From Planctomycetota bacterium (GTDB lineage: Bacteria; Planctomycetota; Phycisphaerae; WQYP01): 64,000 nucleotides of DNA. The stretch is taken from positions 1 to 64,000 of the forward strand of contig JAJYZF010000005.1 of assembly GCA_021800165.1 (NCBI GenBank), read 5' to 3'. Both the position numbers and the translations under genes were made by a program. This document shows positions 16,756-26,194 of the stretch, in pieces; position 1 is the first letter of the stretch, and every line of letters begins with the position of its first letter. Under the pieces are notes generated by a model. That model ran no database searches, was not told the DNA's origin, and worked only from the letters and a program-made list of their open reading frames with translations.

Positions 16756-17577
16756 TCAGGCAGGCGATTTTCGCAAAAACCGCAGGGCTTTCCCGGCCGG
16801 ATCAACTTTCACCCGATACACCGCTTCCAAAATCTCCGGCACCAGAACAGATTTCACCGCGCCTTGGGCCACTACTTGACCCGCGTTCATCAGGACCACC
16901 CGATCGGCATATTCATGGGCCTGATTCAGATCGTGAGTGATCCAGACGACGCAGCGGCCCCGCTGATGGGCCAGATCCGCCAGACAAGCCAGAAATTCCA
17001 ACTGATGCCACAAATCCAGTGAGGCGGTCACTTCATCGAGGAGTAAAATCGGGGCATCCAGGGCCACGGCCCGGGCGATGGTGACTCTCTGCTGTTCGCC
17101 GCCGGAAAGCTCGCCAAAAGCCCGTCCCGCCAGATGATGAACATCCAGATCCCACATGGCCTGGGTGGCCGCAGCCCGATCGTCCGCGCCGGTCAGGCCC
17201 AACGCCGCATGAAGTGGGCCGTCGGCACCCCGCCGGGGCCAGCGCCCCATCAAGACAATTTCCTCAACGGTATAGGCAAATCCAACCGTGGGTGCCTGCG
17301 GCACAAAGGCTATTTGTGAAGCGCGCCGCCTTTCCGGGACTTGAGTTAAGGATCGCCCACCCAGCCGGACCACCCCGGCCTGCGGCTGTAGAAAGCCCAG
17401 CAAAATGTGCATGAGCGTTGATTTACCAGAACCATTTGGCCCTAAAACAGCGGTCACCTGCCCCGACGGAAATTCAGCATTCACCTGCCGCAGCACCGGT
17501 TGAACGCCGTAACCGAAGGAAACATCTTCCACGGCCATATTCAGGCTAAGTGAATCAGCAGTTGGCAGGGGACGCAT
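16756..17577 (-). CDS. ABC transporter ATP-binding protein, BtuD/FecE type
   Basis: The protein has 273 residues. It has Walker [11 protein letters not shown]-loop VPQAPTVGFAYTVEEIVLMGR (typical of iron-siderophore, heme and cobalamin importers), signature LSGGEQQRVTIARA, Walker B ILLLDEVTASLD (with Val in place of the usual Pro after Glu) and the switch His in WITHDLNQA. It energises the permease encoded immediately upstream (4-bp gap; GGGAGTG serves as ribosome-binding site). The substrate is not decided by sequence: cobalamin, heme or a siderophore are all possible. No cobalamin riboswitch was seen near the operon. Confidence 0.92.
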   Translation of the reverse strand: MRPLPTADSLSLNMAVEDVSFGYGVQPVLRQVNAEFPSGQVTAVLGPNGSGKSTLMHILLGFLQPQAGVVRLGGRSLTQVPERRRASQIAFVPQAPTVGFAYTVEEIVLMGRWPRRGADGPLHAALGLTGADDRAAATQAMWDLDVHHLAGRAFGELSGGEQQRVTIARAVALDAPILLLDEVTASLDLWHQLEFLACLADLAHQRGRCVVWITHDLNQAHEYADRVVLMNAGQVVAQGAVKSVLVPEILEAVYRVKVDPAGKALRFLRKSPA

Positions 17578-17581
17578 TTTA

Positions 17582-18628
17582 TCACTCCCACACGCGACGA
17601 CGGGACAGCAGGTATAAAAAGAACGGCCCGCCGCACAAGGCCGTTACCACTCCCACCGGCAGTTCCCCTCCGAACCAGGATCCGGTAATACGCACAAAGG
17701 TATCGGCCAGCATCAGAAAGATGGCTCCGACAAATGGCGCAATGAGCATCAGTCGGCGATGCTCCGGGCCGAAGATCATGCGGCAAATATGCGGACAGAT
17801 CAGTCCCACAAAGCCGATCGGTCCGGCCAGAGCTATAGAACCGGCGGTTAAGAAACTGGCACAAAAAAAGGCCAGCATGCGCATGCGCCCCAGCCGCACG
17901 CCCAGACTTACCGCCTCCACATCTGAAAGCGCGGCAATGTTCAAGGCCCCGCCGAGGTTGAGCGCCATGGCCCAGCCCGCCAGCAGCACGACCAAGCCAA
18001 TCCAGAGCACCAGCGTGGGCGTACCCTCGCTGATGTAGCCGAAAAGGTAGGATAAAAGATTCGCCTTGGCACCATACGGCACCAGATTTTGCAGCAGCAT
18101 AATTAAACCGCCGCAGATCGCCCCCAACACCACGCCGGCCAACAGCAAGGTTAAGGGATCGATTTGCCCCTTGCGCTGTCCGAGAAAATAGACCACGGTG
18201 CAGGCGAGCAACGAACCGCACAGCGCCGGCAACGTCTGGCCGTAACGGAAGAGCTGGGCCAGCCAGGGATTGGCCAGGATGGCGGCTCCGAAGGTGCTGG
18301 AGATAACTATCCAGGCCATCACCCCCACCGCCCCGCCGCTGGAAATGCCCAATACGTATGGATCAGCGAGTGGATTACGCAACAGCCCCTGCAATAGGAC
18401 CCCGGAGAGGGCCAAAGCGGCTCCGACAATGGCTGCGGCGGCAACGCGCGTCAGGCGCAAGGACATAATGGCCGGACTGGAAAAGCCCACGGAAATGGTG
18501 GGGTGGCCGGGCAGTCCGGGGCCCAGAGCCAGACATAACATCAGCACCAGTGTGGTCAACAGCGCCCCCACCGTCACAGATACCGTATAGCCGAAGATGG
18601 GGTGTTCATCGTGGTTTAACTTGATCAT
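17582..18628 (-). CDS. ABC transporter permease, BtuC/FecCD family
   Basis: The protein has 348 residues and about ten hydrophobic segments. Family motifs: RLTRVAAAAIVGAALALSGVLLQGLLRNPLADPYVLGISSG-type N-terminal sequence (seen as LQGLLRNPLADPYVLG) and the C-terminal GPIGFVGLICPHICR and GELPVGVVTALCGGPFF. These are hallmarks of FecCD-type permeases for metal-chelate or corrinoid import. Its ATG overlaps the stop of the upstream binding-protein gene by 4 bp, so the three genes form one operon (binding protein, permease, ATPase). Confidence 0.93.
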   Translation of the reverse strand: MIKLNHDEHPIFGYTVSVTVGALLTTLVLMLCLALGPGLPGHPTISVGFSSPAIMSLRLTRVAAAAIVGAALALSGVLLQGLLRNPLADPYVLGISSGGAVGVMAWIVISSTFGAAILANPWLAQLFRYGQTLPALCGSLLACTVVYFLGQRKGQIDPLTLLLAGVVLGAICGGLIMLLQNLVPYGAKANLLSYLFGYISEGTPTLVLWIGLVVLLAGWAMALNLGGALNIAALSDVEAVSLGVRLGRMRMLAFFCASFLTAGSIALAGPIGFVGLICPHICRMIFGPEHRRLMLIAPFVGAIFLMLADTFVRITGSWFGGELPVGVVTALCGGPFFLYLLSRRRVWE

Positions 18629-19611
18629 CGGTCCGACTTTCTGATATTTCCGCCATGAATCAAACGACCGAAGAGGGCCGCGGTTTTATACAGTTGCAGC
18701 GTCGGCATTTGTGAGCGTCCGCCCGTGACCAGATAGACCTGATGGTTTTGCGCCGCCGGCACGGGCAAGGCCAACCATGGGGCAATGCGTGGATCAGCAG
18801 AACCCGTGGCCGCCGGTTCTCCGGGCAGCCCGATCAACAAAATTTGAGGTTTTAAGTCCACCAGGGTCTCGCGGGTCAGGGCCGGATAGCCGGAGCCGAG
18901 TTTTTCGCCAACATTGTTGCCGCCCGCCACACGGATCAATTGATCTAAAAATGTTTTTTTTCCGACGGCCATCAGCGGCTGAGTGCTGATTAAGAAAACC
19001 ACACGGGGATGGGAACCAAGCGCATAGCGGCGGTGAATGGCGGCCAGCCGGGCCTGGGCATCGGCAATCATCCGTGCCGCCCGAGCGGTCATGCCGGTCA
19101 CAGACCCGAGAAGCCTGGCGCTGGCATACAACTGGTGCAGGGTATTGAGGCGCACATTCACCAGGGCGATGCGGTTGCGGCGGGCAAAATGAGTCAGGCT
19201 TAGCGGCAAGCGAGTTGGTGCCATCTGTACCACCAACACCGTCGGCTGAAGATTGAGAAGCGTTTCATAATCCAGATGCAGATAATTGCCGACGATGGGG
19301 AGCGATTGCAGCGGTGGAGGCAGCAGTGGCTGGTCAAAACTCGATACCCCAACCAGGTCGCGGGCGGCACCGAGCTGGACAAGAATCTGGGTGGCGGCGG
19401 GAACGGTACAGGCAATACGAACCGGTTGGACCCCGCCGGCAGGCGCGTGGCGCAGCGGCAGAGTTGTTTTTTTGCGGCAACCGGCGGACAGAATCAGCAG
19501 CGTTAGAATACCCGCGAGCAAGGCCGCACGCCCCAAGAAGGCGGATGGACCGGCGGGAGCATGGCCGCGGAGCGGCAGAGAGGACCGGCTTGGATAGGCA
19601 TGAGTCATCAT
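18625..19611 (-). CDS. Periplasmic binding lipoprotein, BtuF/FecB family
   Basis: The protein has about 328 residues from the ATG pair at 19611/19608. The signal peptide ends in a lipobox (LLILSAGC), so a lipid-anchored binding protein is expected. The class III solute-binding fold shows in RIACTVPAATQILVQLGA, LVGVSSFDQP, NLQPTVLVVQM, FLDQLIRVAGGNNVG and LVDLKPQILLIG. It delivers the ligand to the adjacent BtuC-type permease. A longer reading to 19758 would overlap purF and is unlikely. purF lies about 110 bp upstream on the same strand, so read-through is possible. Confidence 0.9.
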   Translation of the reverse strand: MMTHAYPSRSSLPLRGHAPAGPSAFLGRAALLAGILTLLILSAGCRKKTTLPLRHAPAGGVQPVRIACTVPAATQILVQLGAARDLVGVSSFDQPLLPPPLQSLPIVGNYLHLDYETLLNLQPTVLVVQMAPTRLPLSLTHFARRNRIALVNVRLNTLHQLYASARLLGSVTGMTARAARMIADAQARLAAIHRRYALGSHPRVVFLISTQPLMAVGKKTFLDQLIRVAGGNNVGEKLGSGYPALTRETLVDLKPQILLIGLPGEPAATGSADPRIAPWLALPVPAAQNHQVYLVTGGRSQMPTLQLYKTAALFGRLIHGGNIRKSDR

Positions 19612-19720
19612 GGCGGGCCATCGTAAGGACGATGGCCGGAAATCACAAATCCGACCAGTGGGTTTTACGCCGCCGAAGGGCGGGCGATAACCAGCCGATG
19701 GAAGCAGCATCTCCAGCCCA

Positions 19721-21259
19721 TCACTCAAACATCTTGAGCTGATGGCGTTCGAGACCAAATTTGGAAACGGTGAGATCCACGGGAATAGGATAGGCCCCCG
19801 ACCAGCACGCCGTGCAATAATTCCCTGGAGGATGGCTTAAGCATTCCAACATACCCTCCAAGGATAGGTAGGCCAGGGAATCCACCTCAATAAAATCGCG
19901 GATTTCGGCAACCGTGCGGCCGTTGGCAATGAGTTCGCCGGGCGTGGGAAAATCAATGCCAAAAAAACATGGATGGCGAATCGGCGGACAACTTACCCGC
20001 ATGTGGACTTCCTTGGCCCCGGCCCGCCGCAAGGCCAGAATTTTTCCACGGGTGGTGGTGCCGCGTACAATGGAATCTTCCACGACCACCAAGCGCTTGC
20101 CGCGGACCACATCCGGAATGACGATCAATTTCATCTGGACGGCCAGGTCGCGCATCTGTTGCGAAGGCTGCAGGAAGGATCGGCCGACGTACCGATTGGG
20201 CACAATTCCTTCTTCAAAAGGGATTCCGCTTTGCTTGCTGAAACCCAGGGCCGCGGAGCGTCCGCTGTCGGGAATGGGAATGACGATGTCCGCATCCACC
20301 GGAGATTCGAGGGCCAGCCGCCGCCCCATCTTCTGCCGCACCATCACCACCGTATCGCCGAACAACGTGCTGGACGGACTGGCAAAATACACATGCTCAA
20401 AGGCGCAGTGGGCCCGGGCATGGCGGTCTTCCGTATAAAACCGGCTTTTGAGAGTGGTGCCGCCCCGGTCGATGGTGACAATTTCTCCCGGCTCCACCTC
20501 CCGTACAAAAGCAGCCTGAATGCTGGCCAAGGCACAGGTTTCCGAGGCCACACAATAAAAACCATCGCGGGTTTTACCGATCACCAAGGGACGAAAACCC
20601 CAGGGATCGCGGCACGCTTCCAGGCGATCTTTAAATAAAAACAACATGCTAAAGGCACCCTGCAAATGCCGAAGCACATGGGCCAGAGGATCGGCCTTTT
20701 CCTGGTGCGTGGGCTTGGCCAGCATGTGGATAACAATTTCAGTATCGCTGGTGGAATAGAAAATGTGGCCGTATTTCTGGTATTCATGCCGCAGGCGTGG
20801 AGCGTTGATCAGATTGCCGTTGTGCGCCACGGCTACCTGGCCATCAAGATATTCCTCCAGAATGGGTTGGGCGTTACACTTGCGGTTGGAGCCGGAGGTG
20901 GAATACCGCACATGACCAATGGCCGCGGTCCCGGTCATTTCACGGAGAACATTTTTATTAAAAACCTCCGCCACCAGGCCCAGCCCGGTATGAGCGCTGA
21001 TATCCTGGCCATCACTGGCGGCAATGCCGGCGGATTCCTGGCCTCGGTGCTGGAGGGCGTAAAGCCCGTAGTAACAGCGTTCGACAGCATCCGGCGGCCC
21101 GGCAATTCCAAAAATTCCGCATTTCTCTTTTTTTTCGTAATCGGCCAACGGGTCCGCCGCCGGAGCCGGCGCAGAGACTTCGGCTCCGGGGGCAAGTTGG
21201 GACAACGAAATACCGTGGCCGGAATCGGTGTTATTGTTGTCGGATTGCGGGTATGCCAT
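19721..21259 (-). CDS. purF: Amidophosphoribosyltransferase PurF
   Basis: The protein has 512 residues. The N-terminal glutaminase domain begins after a ~45-residue extension. The nucleophile is the Cys of EKCGIFG, so removal of an unusually long propeptide must be assumed. Glutaminase motifs: LQHRGQESAGIA, GHVRYSTSGS, AHNGNL, FSMLFL, DPWGFRPL. The PRPP-binding motif VVVEDSIVRGTTT and C-terminal CPPIRHPCFFGID with further cysteines suggest the Bacillus-type Fe-S enzyme. It makes 5-phosphoribosylamine, the first step of purine synthesis. GGAG precedes the ATG. A promoter-like pair lies upstream. Confidence 0.96.
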   Translation of the reverse strand: MAYPQSDNNNTDSGHGISLSQLAPGAEVSAPAPAADPLADYEKKEKCGIFGIAGPPDAVERCYYGLYALQHRGQESAGIAASDGQDISAHTGLGLVAEVFNKNVLREMTGTAAIGHVRYSTSGSNRKCNAQPILEEYLDGQVAVAHNGNLINAPRLRHEYQKYGHIFYSTSDTEIVIHMLAKPTHQEKADPLAHVLRHLQGAFSMLFLFKDRLEACRDPWGFRPLVIGKTRDGFYCVASETCALASIQAAFVREVEPGEIVTIDRGGTTLKSRFYTEDRHARAHCAFEHVYFASPSSTLFGDTVVMVRQKMGRRLALESPVDADIVIPIPDSGRSAALGFSKQSGIPFEEGIVPNRYVGRSFLQPSQQMRDLAVQMKLIVIPDVVRGKRLVVVEDSIVRGTTTRGKILALRRAGAKEVHMRVSCPPIRHPCFFGIDFPTPGELIANGRTVAEIRDFIEVDSLAYLSLEGMLECLSHPPGNYCTACWSGAYPIPVDLTVSKFGLERHQLKMFE

Positions 21260-21326
21260 GTGCGAATCTCCGATCTGCCGTTGCCCCAGTATAAAGCGAT
21301 TTGCGCCAAACCGACTTCATGCATGG

Positions 21327-21355
21327 ATTCTAGCAGAACTTCACCATGCGGTAAA
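21327..21355 (-). promoter_or_regulatory. Candidate purF promoter (TTTACC-17-TAGAAT)
   Basis: On the complement TTTACC (21350-21355) and TAGAAT (21327-21332) are separated by 17 nt. This puts the start about 60 nt before the purF ATG. No purine riboswitch or PurR-like box was recognised. Confidence 0.4.
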
Positions 21356-21519
21356 CGCCGGAAAGCCTCCACGCGAGCGAGGTCGGCACTCCTGGCCACG
21401 GCCCCAATTGGCACGTCCGGGTAACGTGGGCCAATCGGTGGTGAAGAGCGGATTGAGGCCGCTTAGATTCCGCGTTTTCCGTCGTCCGCCGCACCACACG
21501 ATTTTTTTCTGCGCGGTCC

Positions 21520-24222
21520 TTAACCGCCGGTTTTTTCATAGCTGCGGGTAACATAGTCAATGAGTTGCACCACCAAAGCGGTCCAACCGGTCTGGTGGGA
21601 GGCCCCCAGCCCCGCGCCATCGTCGCCGTTAAAATATTCGTGGAATGGGATCATATCTTTCCAGAGGGGGTTTTCCTGAAAAAGTTTTTGCCCGCCATGG
21701 ACGGGCCGGCGGCCATTTTGGTCGGCTGTGAAAATGGCAATCATGCGCCGGGAAATTTCTTCGGAAAGCTGCAGGAGATTCATGGATTTTCCGTTTTGGC
21801 CGGGTATGGGAACCGTCAGGCTTGGGCCATAAAAATGATGGTAAGTGCGCAGGGCGGTTACCAGCAGATACGCGGTGGGAAACCAGACAGGCCCGCGCCA
21901 ATTGGAATTTCCGCCAAAAAGGCCATTGGTGGATTCGGCCGGTTCGTAACGAATTTCCCACTGGCGGTTATCCAACCCAAGACTGAAGGGATGGTTTTGA
22001 TGGAACTTGGAAACGCTGCGCAGGCCGAAGGGGGAAAGAAATTCATTTTCATCGACCACGTAGCGGAGCGCCCGTTGCAGCCGATCTTTGTTGGCAATGC
22101 TTAAAAGACAGCGGCTGGAGTCCGCGGACCAGGTCCAGCCGATATTCTCTTCGCCGATGTATTTGCGCATAACATCCGATTGTGAGCGATCTTTGAAGGC
22201 GGGAAGGTTTTCGATCCAACTGCGATCAATGATTTGCACGGCCAGCAGCGGAATCAACCCGACAAGTGAACGCACGCGCAGGGGAAATTTGGCGGAATGA
22301 TCGTGGGCGATGGTGTCATAATAAAAGCCATCGGTTTGATCCCATAAGCACAAGCCATGATGGCCGGGGGAATTGATAGCACTGGAAATGGCGGCGAAGT
22401 GGTCCAAAAACTTCACGACCAGATGGGAATAATTGGGATCCTTCTGGGAAAGTTCCAGGCCGATGGTCATCATGTTCAGACAAAACAGGCCCATCCAGCC
22501 GGTAGCATCGGCCTGTTCGAGATGCTCGCCATTGGGGAGAGGCCGGCTGCGATCAAAGACGGAGATATTGTCCAGGCCCAGAAATCCACCTTCAAAGATA
22601 TTATTGCCGCGGCGATCCTTGCGGTTCACCCACCAGACAAAATTAATGAGCAATTTGTGGTACATGCGTTCCAAGAATCCGAAATCGCCACGGCCATGAT
22701 TGCGGCGCTTATCCAGGTTGTAGATGCGCCAGACGGCCAGCGCCTGCACCGGCGGATTGACATCACCAAAGGCCCATTCGTAGGCGGGCAACTGGCCGGA
22801 AAGGTTCTGGTAGCGCTCCGAACAGATCAGCTCAAGCTGATGCTTGGCCATGGCCACATCCACATAGCCCAACGTGAGTGCGTGGAAGGCCCAGTCCCAG
22901 GCGGCAAACCATGGGTATTCCCATTTGTCCGGCATGACGATGATGTCCCTGGATTCCAGATGCTTCCAATGGGAATTGCGGCCGCGCAGGCGGGACTCCG
23001 GAGCCGGTGCGCCGCTGTCGCCCTTGAGCCAACCACCCACATCGTAGTTATAAAACTGTTTACTCCAAAGCAAGCCGGCAACGGCCCGTCTTTGAATTAA
23101 ACGCAGCTGCTCATCACAGACCTGCGGGAGCATGGAGGCATAAAAGGCGTCGGCCTCGGCGATGCGGGTGGTGAAAACGGCGTCAAAATTTTCGTAGGGC
23201 GTGGGGCGGGCTTTCTCGGAAATAACCATGGCGATGACATGGCTGGCACCGGCTCCCAGATGCAACTGGTAATGCAGGGCGGCTTTGGTACCAAAGCCAC
23301 CCTGATGGACGGCGGCGGCATTGTGGCCGATGAGATAATCGTGGAAAGCATCTTTCACCGCGGGATGGGTATTGGGAACATTGAAAAGTTTGCGGCGATT
23401 GGTTTCGTTGAAGGTAAAAAGCGTCTGCATTGATTCCCGCCCATATATATGGACCGTACCCAATTGCGGGTGCTGGGCCACCAGCAGCGTTTCGTCGGGC
23501 CGACCGGTGTTCCCGGCGCGGATGGTTGGCTCGGCGGCGGCGGTTTTACCCCAGGCCCAGGTGTTGCGAAACCAGACGGTGGGCAAAACATGGAGAGTGG
23601 CCATTTCCAAAGATCTGTTGGTGATGGTACAGCGAAACAAAATGGTGCCGGGATCGGACTTGGCGTATTCGATCTGGATATCAAAAAAGGCGTTGTCCAC
23701 GAAGATACCGGTATCCACCAACTCATATTCCGGCTGGTCGGCACCGCGGCGGCGATTAATTTCCACCAGTTGGCGGTAAGGGAATTCGGAGAGTGGATAG
23801 CGATAAACCATTTTCATGTAGGCATGGGAAGGCAGATTATCCAGATGGAACCAGTATTCTTTGACATCTTCACCATGGTTGCCTTCCTGATTGGTTAAGC
23901 CGAAGAAACGCTCCTTGAGAATAGGATCGCGACCATTCCAAAAGGCGGGCGCAAAGCAGAGAATTTGTTGATCGTCGGAAAGGCCACCAATACCGTCTTC
24001 ACTCCAGCGGTACGCCCGGCTGCGGGCCATATCATGAGAAAAATAACTCCACGCGCTGCCATCGGGGGAATAATCTTCACGAACCGTACCCCAGGCCCGG
24101 TCGGAAAGATAAGGCCCCCATTTGGCCCATAATTTGGCGGAATCCGGAGAAACCTGGCGCTGGTGTTCAGGGGTGGCGGATAGCGTGTGGGGGGCAGAAA
24201 TGGCGGGAGAAGATGGCTTCAT
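21520..24222 (-). CDS. GH63/MGH1-like alpha-glycosidase
   Basis: The protein has 900 residues from the ATG at 24222 (AAGGAG 9 nt upstream). It resembles the large cytosolic GH63-type proteins annotated as glucosidase: RAWGTVREDYSPDGSAW at the N-terminus, WNGRDPILKERFFGLTNQEGNHGEDVKEYWFHLD, and the (alpha/alpha)6-barrel part with WEYPWFAAWDWAFHAL, EGGFLGLDNIS and GGNSNWRGPVWFPTAYL. No signal peptide is visible, so it acts in the cytoplasm. Known relatives act on alpha-glucosides or mannosylglycerate. Downstream of phosphoglucomutase, PPK2 and aldolase genes, it may serve storage-glucan or compatible-solute turnover (inference). Confidence 0.88.
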   Translation of the reverse strand: MKPSSPAISAPHTLSATPEHQRQVSPDSAKLWAKWGPYLSDRAWGTVREDYSPDGSAWSYFSHDMARSRAYRWSEDGIGGLSDDQQILCFAPAFWNGRDPILKERFFGLTNQEGNHGEDVKEYWFHLDNLPSHAYMKMVYRYPLSEFPYRQLVEINRRRGADQPEYELVDTGIFVDNAFFDIQIEYAKSDPGTILFRCTITNRSLEMATLHVLPTVWFRNTWAWGKTAAAEPTIRAGNTGRPDETLLVAQHPQLGTVHIYGRESMQTLFTFNETNRRKLFNVPNTHPAVKDAFHDYLIGHNAAAVHQGGFGTKAALHYQLHLGAGASHVIAMVISEKARPTPYENFDAVFTTRIAEADAFYASMLPQVCDEQLRLIQRRAVAGLLWSKQFYNYDVGGWLKGDSGAPAPESRLRGRNSHWKHLESRDIIVMPDKWEYPWFAAWDWAFHALTLGYVDVAMAKHQLELICSERYQNLSGQLPAYEWAFGDVNPPVQALAVWRIYNLDKRRNHGRGDFGFLERMYHKLLINFVWWVNRKDRRGNNIFEGGFLGLDNISVFDRSRPLPNGEHLEQADATGWMGLFCLNMMTIGLELSQKDPNYSHLVVKFLDHFAAISSAINSPGHHGLCLWDQTDGFYYDTIAHDHSAKFPLRVRSLVGLIPLLAVQIIDRSWIENLPAFKDRSQSDVMRKYIGEENIGWTWSADSSRCLLSIANKDRLQRALRYVVDENEFLSPFGLRSVSKFHQNHPFSLGLDNRQWEIRYEPAESTNGLFGGNSNWRGPVWFPTAYLLVTALRTYHHFYGPSLTVPIPGQNGKSMNLLQLSEEISRRMIAIFTADQNGRRPVHGGQKLFQENPLWKDMIPFHEYFNGDDGAGLGASHQTGWTALVVQLIDYVTRSYEKTGG

Positions 24223-24499
24223 GGTCGAAGACTCCTTAGCGGACAACCGGGTATGCGAAATGGCTATCCTTGAGGGAAAGACCAGTTCATCAGCAGCAAA
24301 TTATAGCGGCTTTTTTCAATAAGGCACCGCCGAAAAAAACCAGCGCCGTACTGCTTTGGCTTTTACGTGCAGCGACACCGTTGGGGCCGGCGGCCGAATT
24401 TCGATCCACCGCGGCGCGTGGTTGGTCGCGCCGACCGCGCGGCTGGAGCGCACATTGCGACAGAGGTGTTCGCCTTTCGGTATTCAAGTTTATTTTGAA

Positions 24500-26146
24500 C
24501 TACCTTGCAGCCAAGGCACTTTTGACCAATTCCTGGGCCTCCCGCAGGATGCGGTCCACGTGGGTTTCGTCGATCAGGCTTTCGGCATAGATTTTATACA
24601 GGGATTCGGTTCCCGAGGGCCGGGCGGCAAACCAACCGTTGGCCGTTACCACCTTCAGACCCCCAATCGGAGCGTGGTTGCCGGGAGCGGAGGTCATGAC
24701 GTTGAGAATTGCTTCTCCCGCCAGCGTGGTATGCCGCACCGCGGAGGGACTGAGTTTTTTAAGAATGTCTTTTTCCCGCGGCGTGGCGGGGTGATCTTCG
24801 CGGCGATAGCTGGATCGGCCAAATTCTTTTTCAATTTGGGCATAGTGTTGGCCGTGGTCCTGGCCGGTGCGGGCGGTGATTTCACAGGCCAGCAGGCCCA
24901 TCACCGGCCCGTCTTTATCGGTGGTCCAAACTCTGCCATCGCGGCGCAGCAGCGTGGCACCCGCGGATTCTTCGCCGACAAAGCCCAACGTGCCGGCGGC
25001 CAGGCCATCGACAAACCATTTGAAGCCCACGGGCACCTCCCACACTTTACGCCCAACGCTGCTGGCGACCCGATCGATCATACTGCTGCTGACCAGGGTT
25101 TTGCCGATCATGGCTGTGCCGGGCCACTGGGGCCGCTGGGTAAAAAGATACCGTACCGCGACCGCCAGATTATGGTTCGGCGGCAACAGCCCGACCGAAG
25201 GTGTGACGATGCCATGGCGATCGGCATCGGTATCTGTACCAAAGCTGATCTGATATTGATCCTTGAGGGCCACCAGACCGGCCATGGCATAGGGACTGGA
25301 GCAATCCATGCGGATCTGCCCGTCATGGTCCACACGCATAAAGCGAAAAGTAAAATCGACTTCCGGATTGACCACCGTAAGATTCAGCTTGTAACGTTCG
25401 CGCACGAGATCCCACAAATGCACGGCCGCCCCGCCGAGCGGATCGGCGGCAATCCGCAGGCCGGACGAACGTATTACATCCATATCAATGACGGAGCTTA
25501 GATCATCCACATAAGGCCGCAGCAGATTTTGACGATGGGTGGTACCCGCGGCCGCGGCTTTCTGATAGGCCATGCGTTGCACTTGCCGGTTGCCGGCCTG
25601 CAAAATGGCATTGGCCCGGTCCTGCACCCATTGGGTGACATCGACATCAGCGGGGCCTCCCGTGGGCGGATTGTATTTGAAGCCGCCGTCGCGCGGCGGA
25701 TTGTGCGATGGTGTAACGGCAATGCCGTCGGCATAACCAACGGCACGGCCACGGTTGTAGGCAAGAATGGCATGAGAGAGAACGGGCACCGGAGTGTAAT
25801 TGTCGGCTTCGGCGATAACCACCTCCACGTTGTTGGCCGCCAGAACTTCCAAAGCGGTATCGTGGGCAGCGGTATCGACGGCATGCGTATCTTTGGCCAG
25901 AAAAAGCGGGCCATCAATGCCCTGGCTGCGCCGATATTCGCAGATCGCCTGGGTTATGGCCAGCACATGAGCTTCGGTAAAGGAACCATCTTCCGGGGTT
26001 CCGCGATGACCGCTGGTGCCAAAGACAACCCGTTGACGCGGATCGGCAAGATCAGGCTGACGCTGAAAATATTCCCGGGTCAGATGCTGGGAATTGATGA
26101 GGATATCAGCGGGAGGCGGTTGGCCCGCCAACGGAGAAATACGCAT
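24500..26146 (-). CDS. pgm: Phosphoglucomutase (alpha-D-glucose phosphate-specific)
   Basis: The protein has 548 residues from the ATG at 26146 (GGAG 10 nt upstream). All four alpha-D-phosphohexomutase domains are present: GTSGHRGTPEDGSF, the phosphoserine loop VTPSHNPPRDGG, the metal loop DTDADRHGI, the sugar-specificity loop GEESAGA, and the phosphate-binding C-terminal ARPSGTESLYKIYAES. It interconverts glucose-1-phosphate and glucose-6-phosphate. It is on the same strand after fba and ppk2 and before the GH63-like gene, consistent with a glucan/sugar-phosphate cluster. Confidence 0.96.
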   Translation of the reverse strand: MRISPLAGQPPPADILINSQHLTREYFQRQPDLADPRQRVVFGTSGHRGTPEDGSFTEAHVLAITQAICEYRRSQGIDGPLFLAKDTHAVDTAAHDTALEVLAANNVEVVIAEADNYTPVPVLSHAILAYNRGRAVGYADGIAVTPSHNPPRDGGFKYNPPTGGPADVDVTQWVQDRANAILQAGNRQVQRMAYQKAAAAGTTHRQNLLRPYVDDLSSVIDMDVIRSSGLRIAADPLGGAAVHLWDLVRERYKLNLTVVNPEVDFTFRFMRVDHDGQIRMDCSSPYAMAGLVALKDQYQISFGTDTDADRHGIVTPSVGLLPPNHNLAVAVRYLFTQRPQWPGTAMIGKTLVSSSMIDRVASSVGRKVWEVPVGFKWFVDGLAAGTLGFVGEESAGATLLRRDGRVWTTDKDGPVMGLLACEITARTGQDHGQHYAQIEKEFGRSSYRREDHPATPREKDILKKLSPSAVRHTTLAGEAILNVMTSAPGNHAPIGGLKVVTANGWFAARPSGTESLYKIYAESLIDETHVDRILREAQELVKSALAAR

Positions 26147-26194
26147 GCTTTTGAACTCCAATGAAAAATGCCGAGCCAAGCCTTGGTACAGTTG

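Noticed and set aside
16756-19720. Cobalamin riboswitch expected near a BtuCDF-type operon
   Set aside because: The 109-bp gap upstream of the binding-protein gene is too short for the full element and lacks the B12-box sequence.
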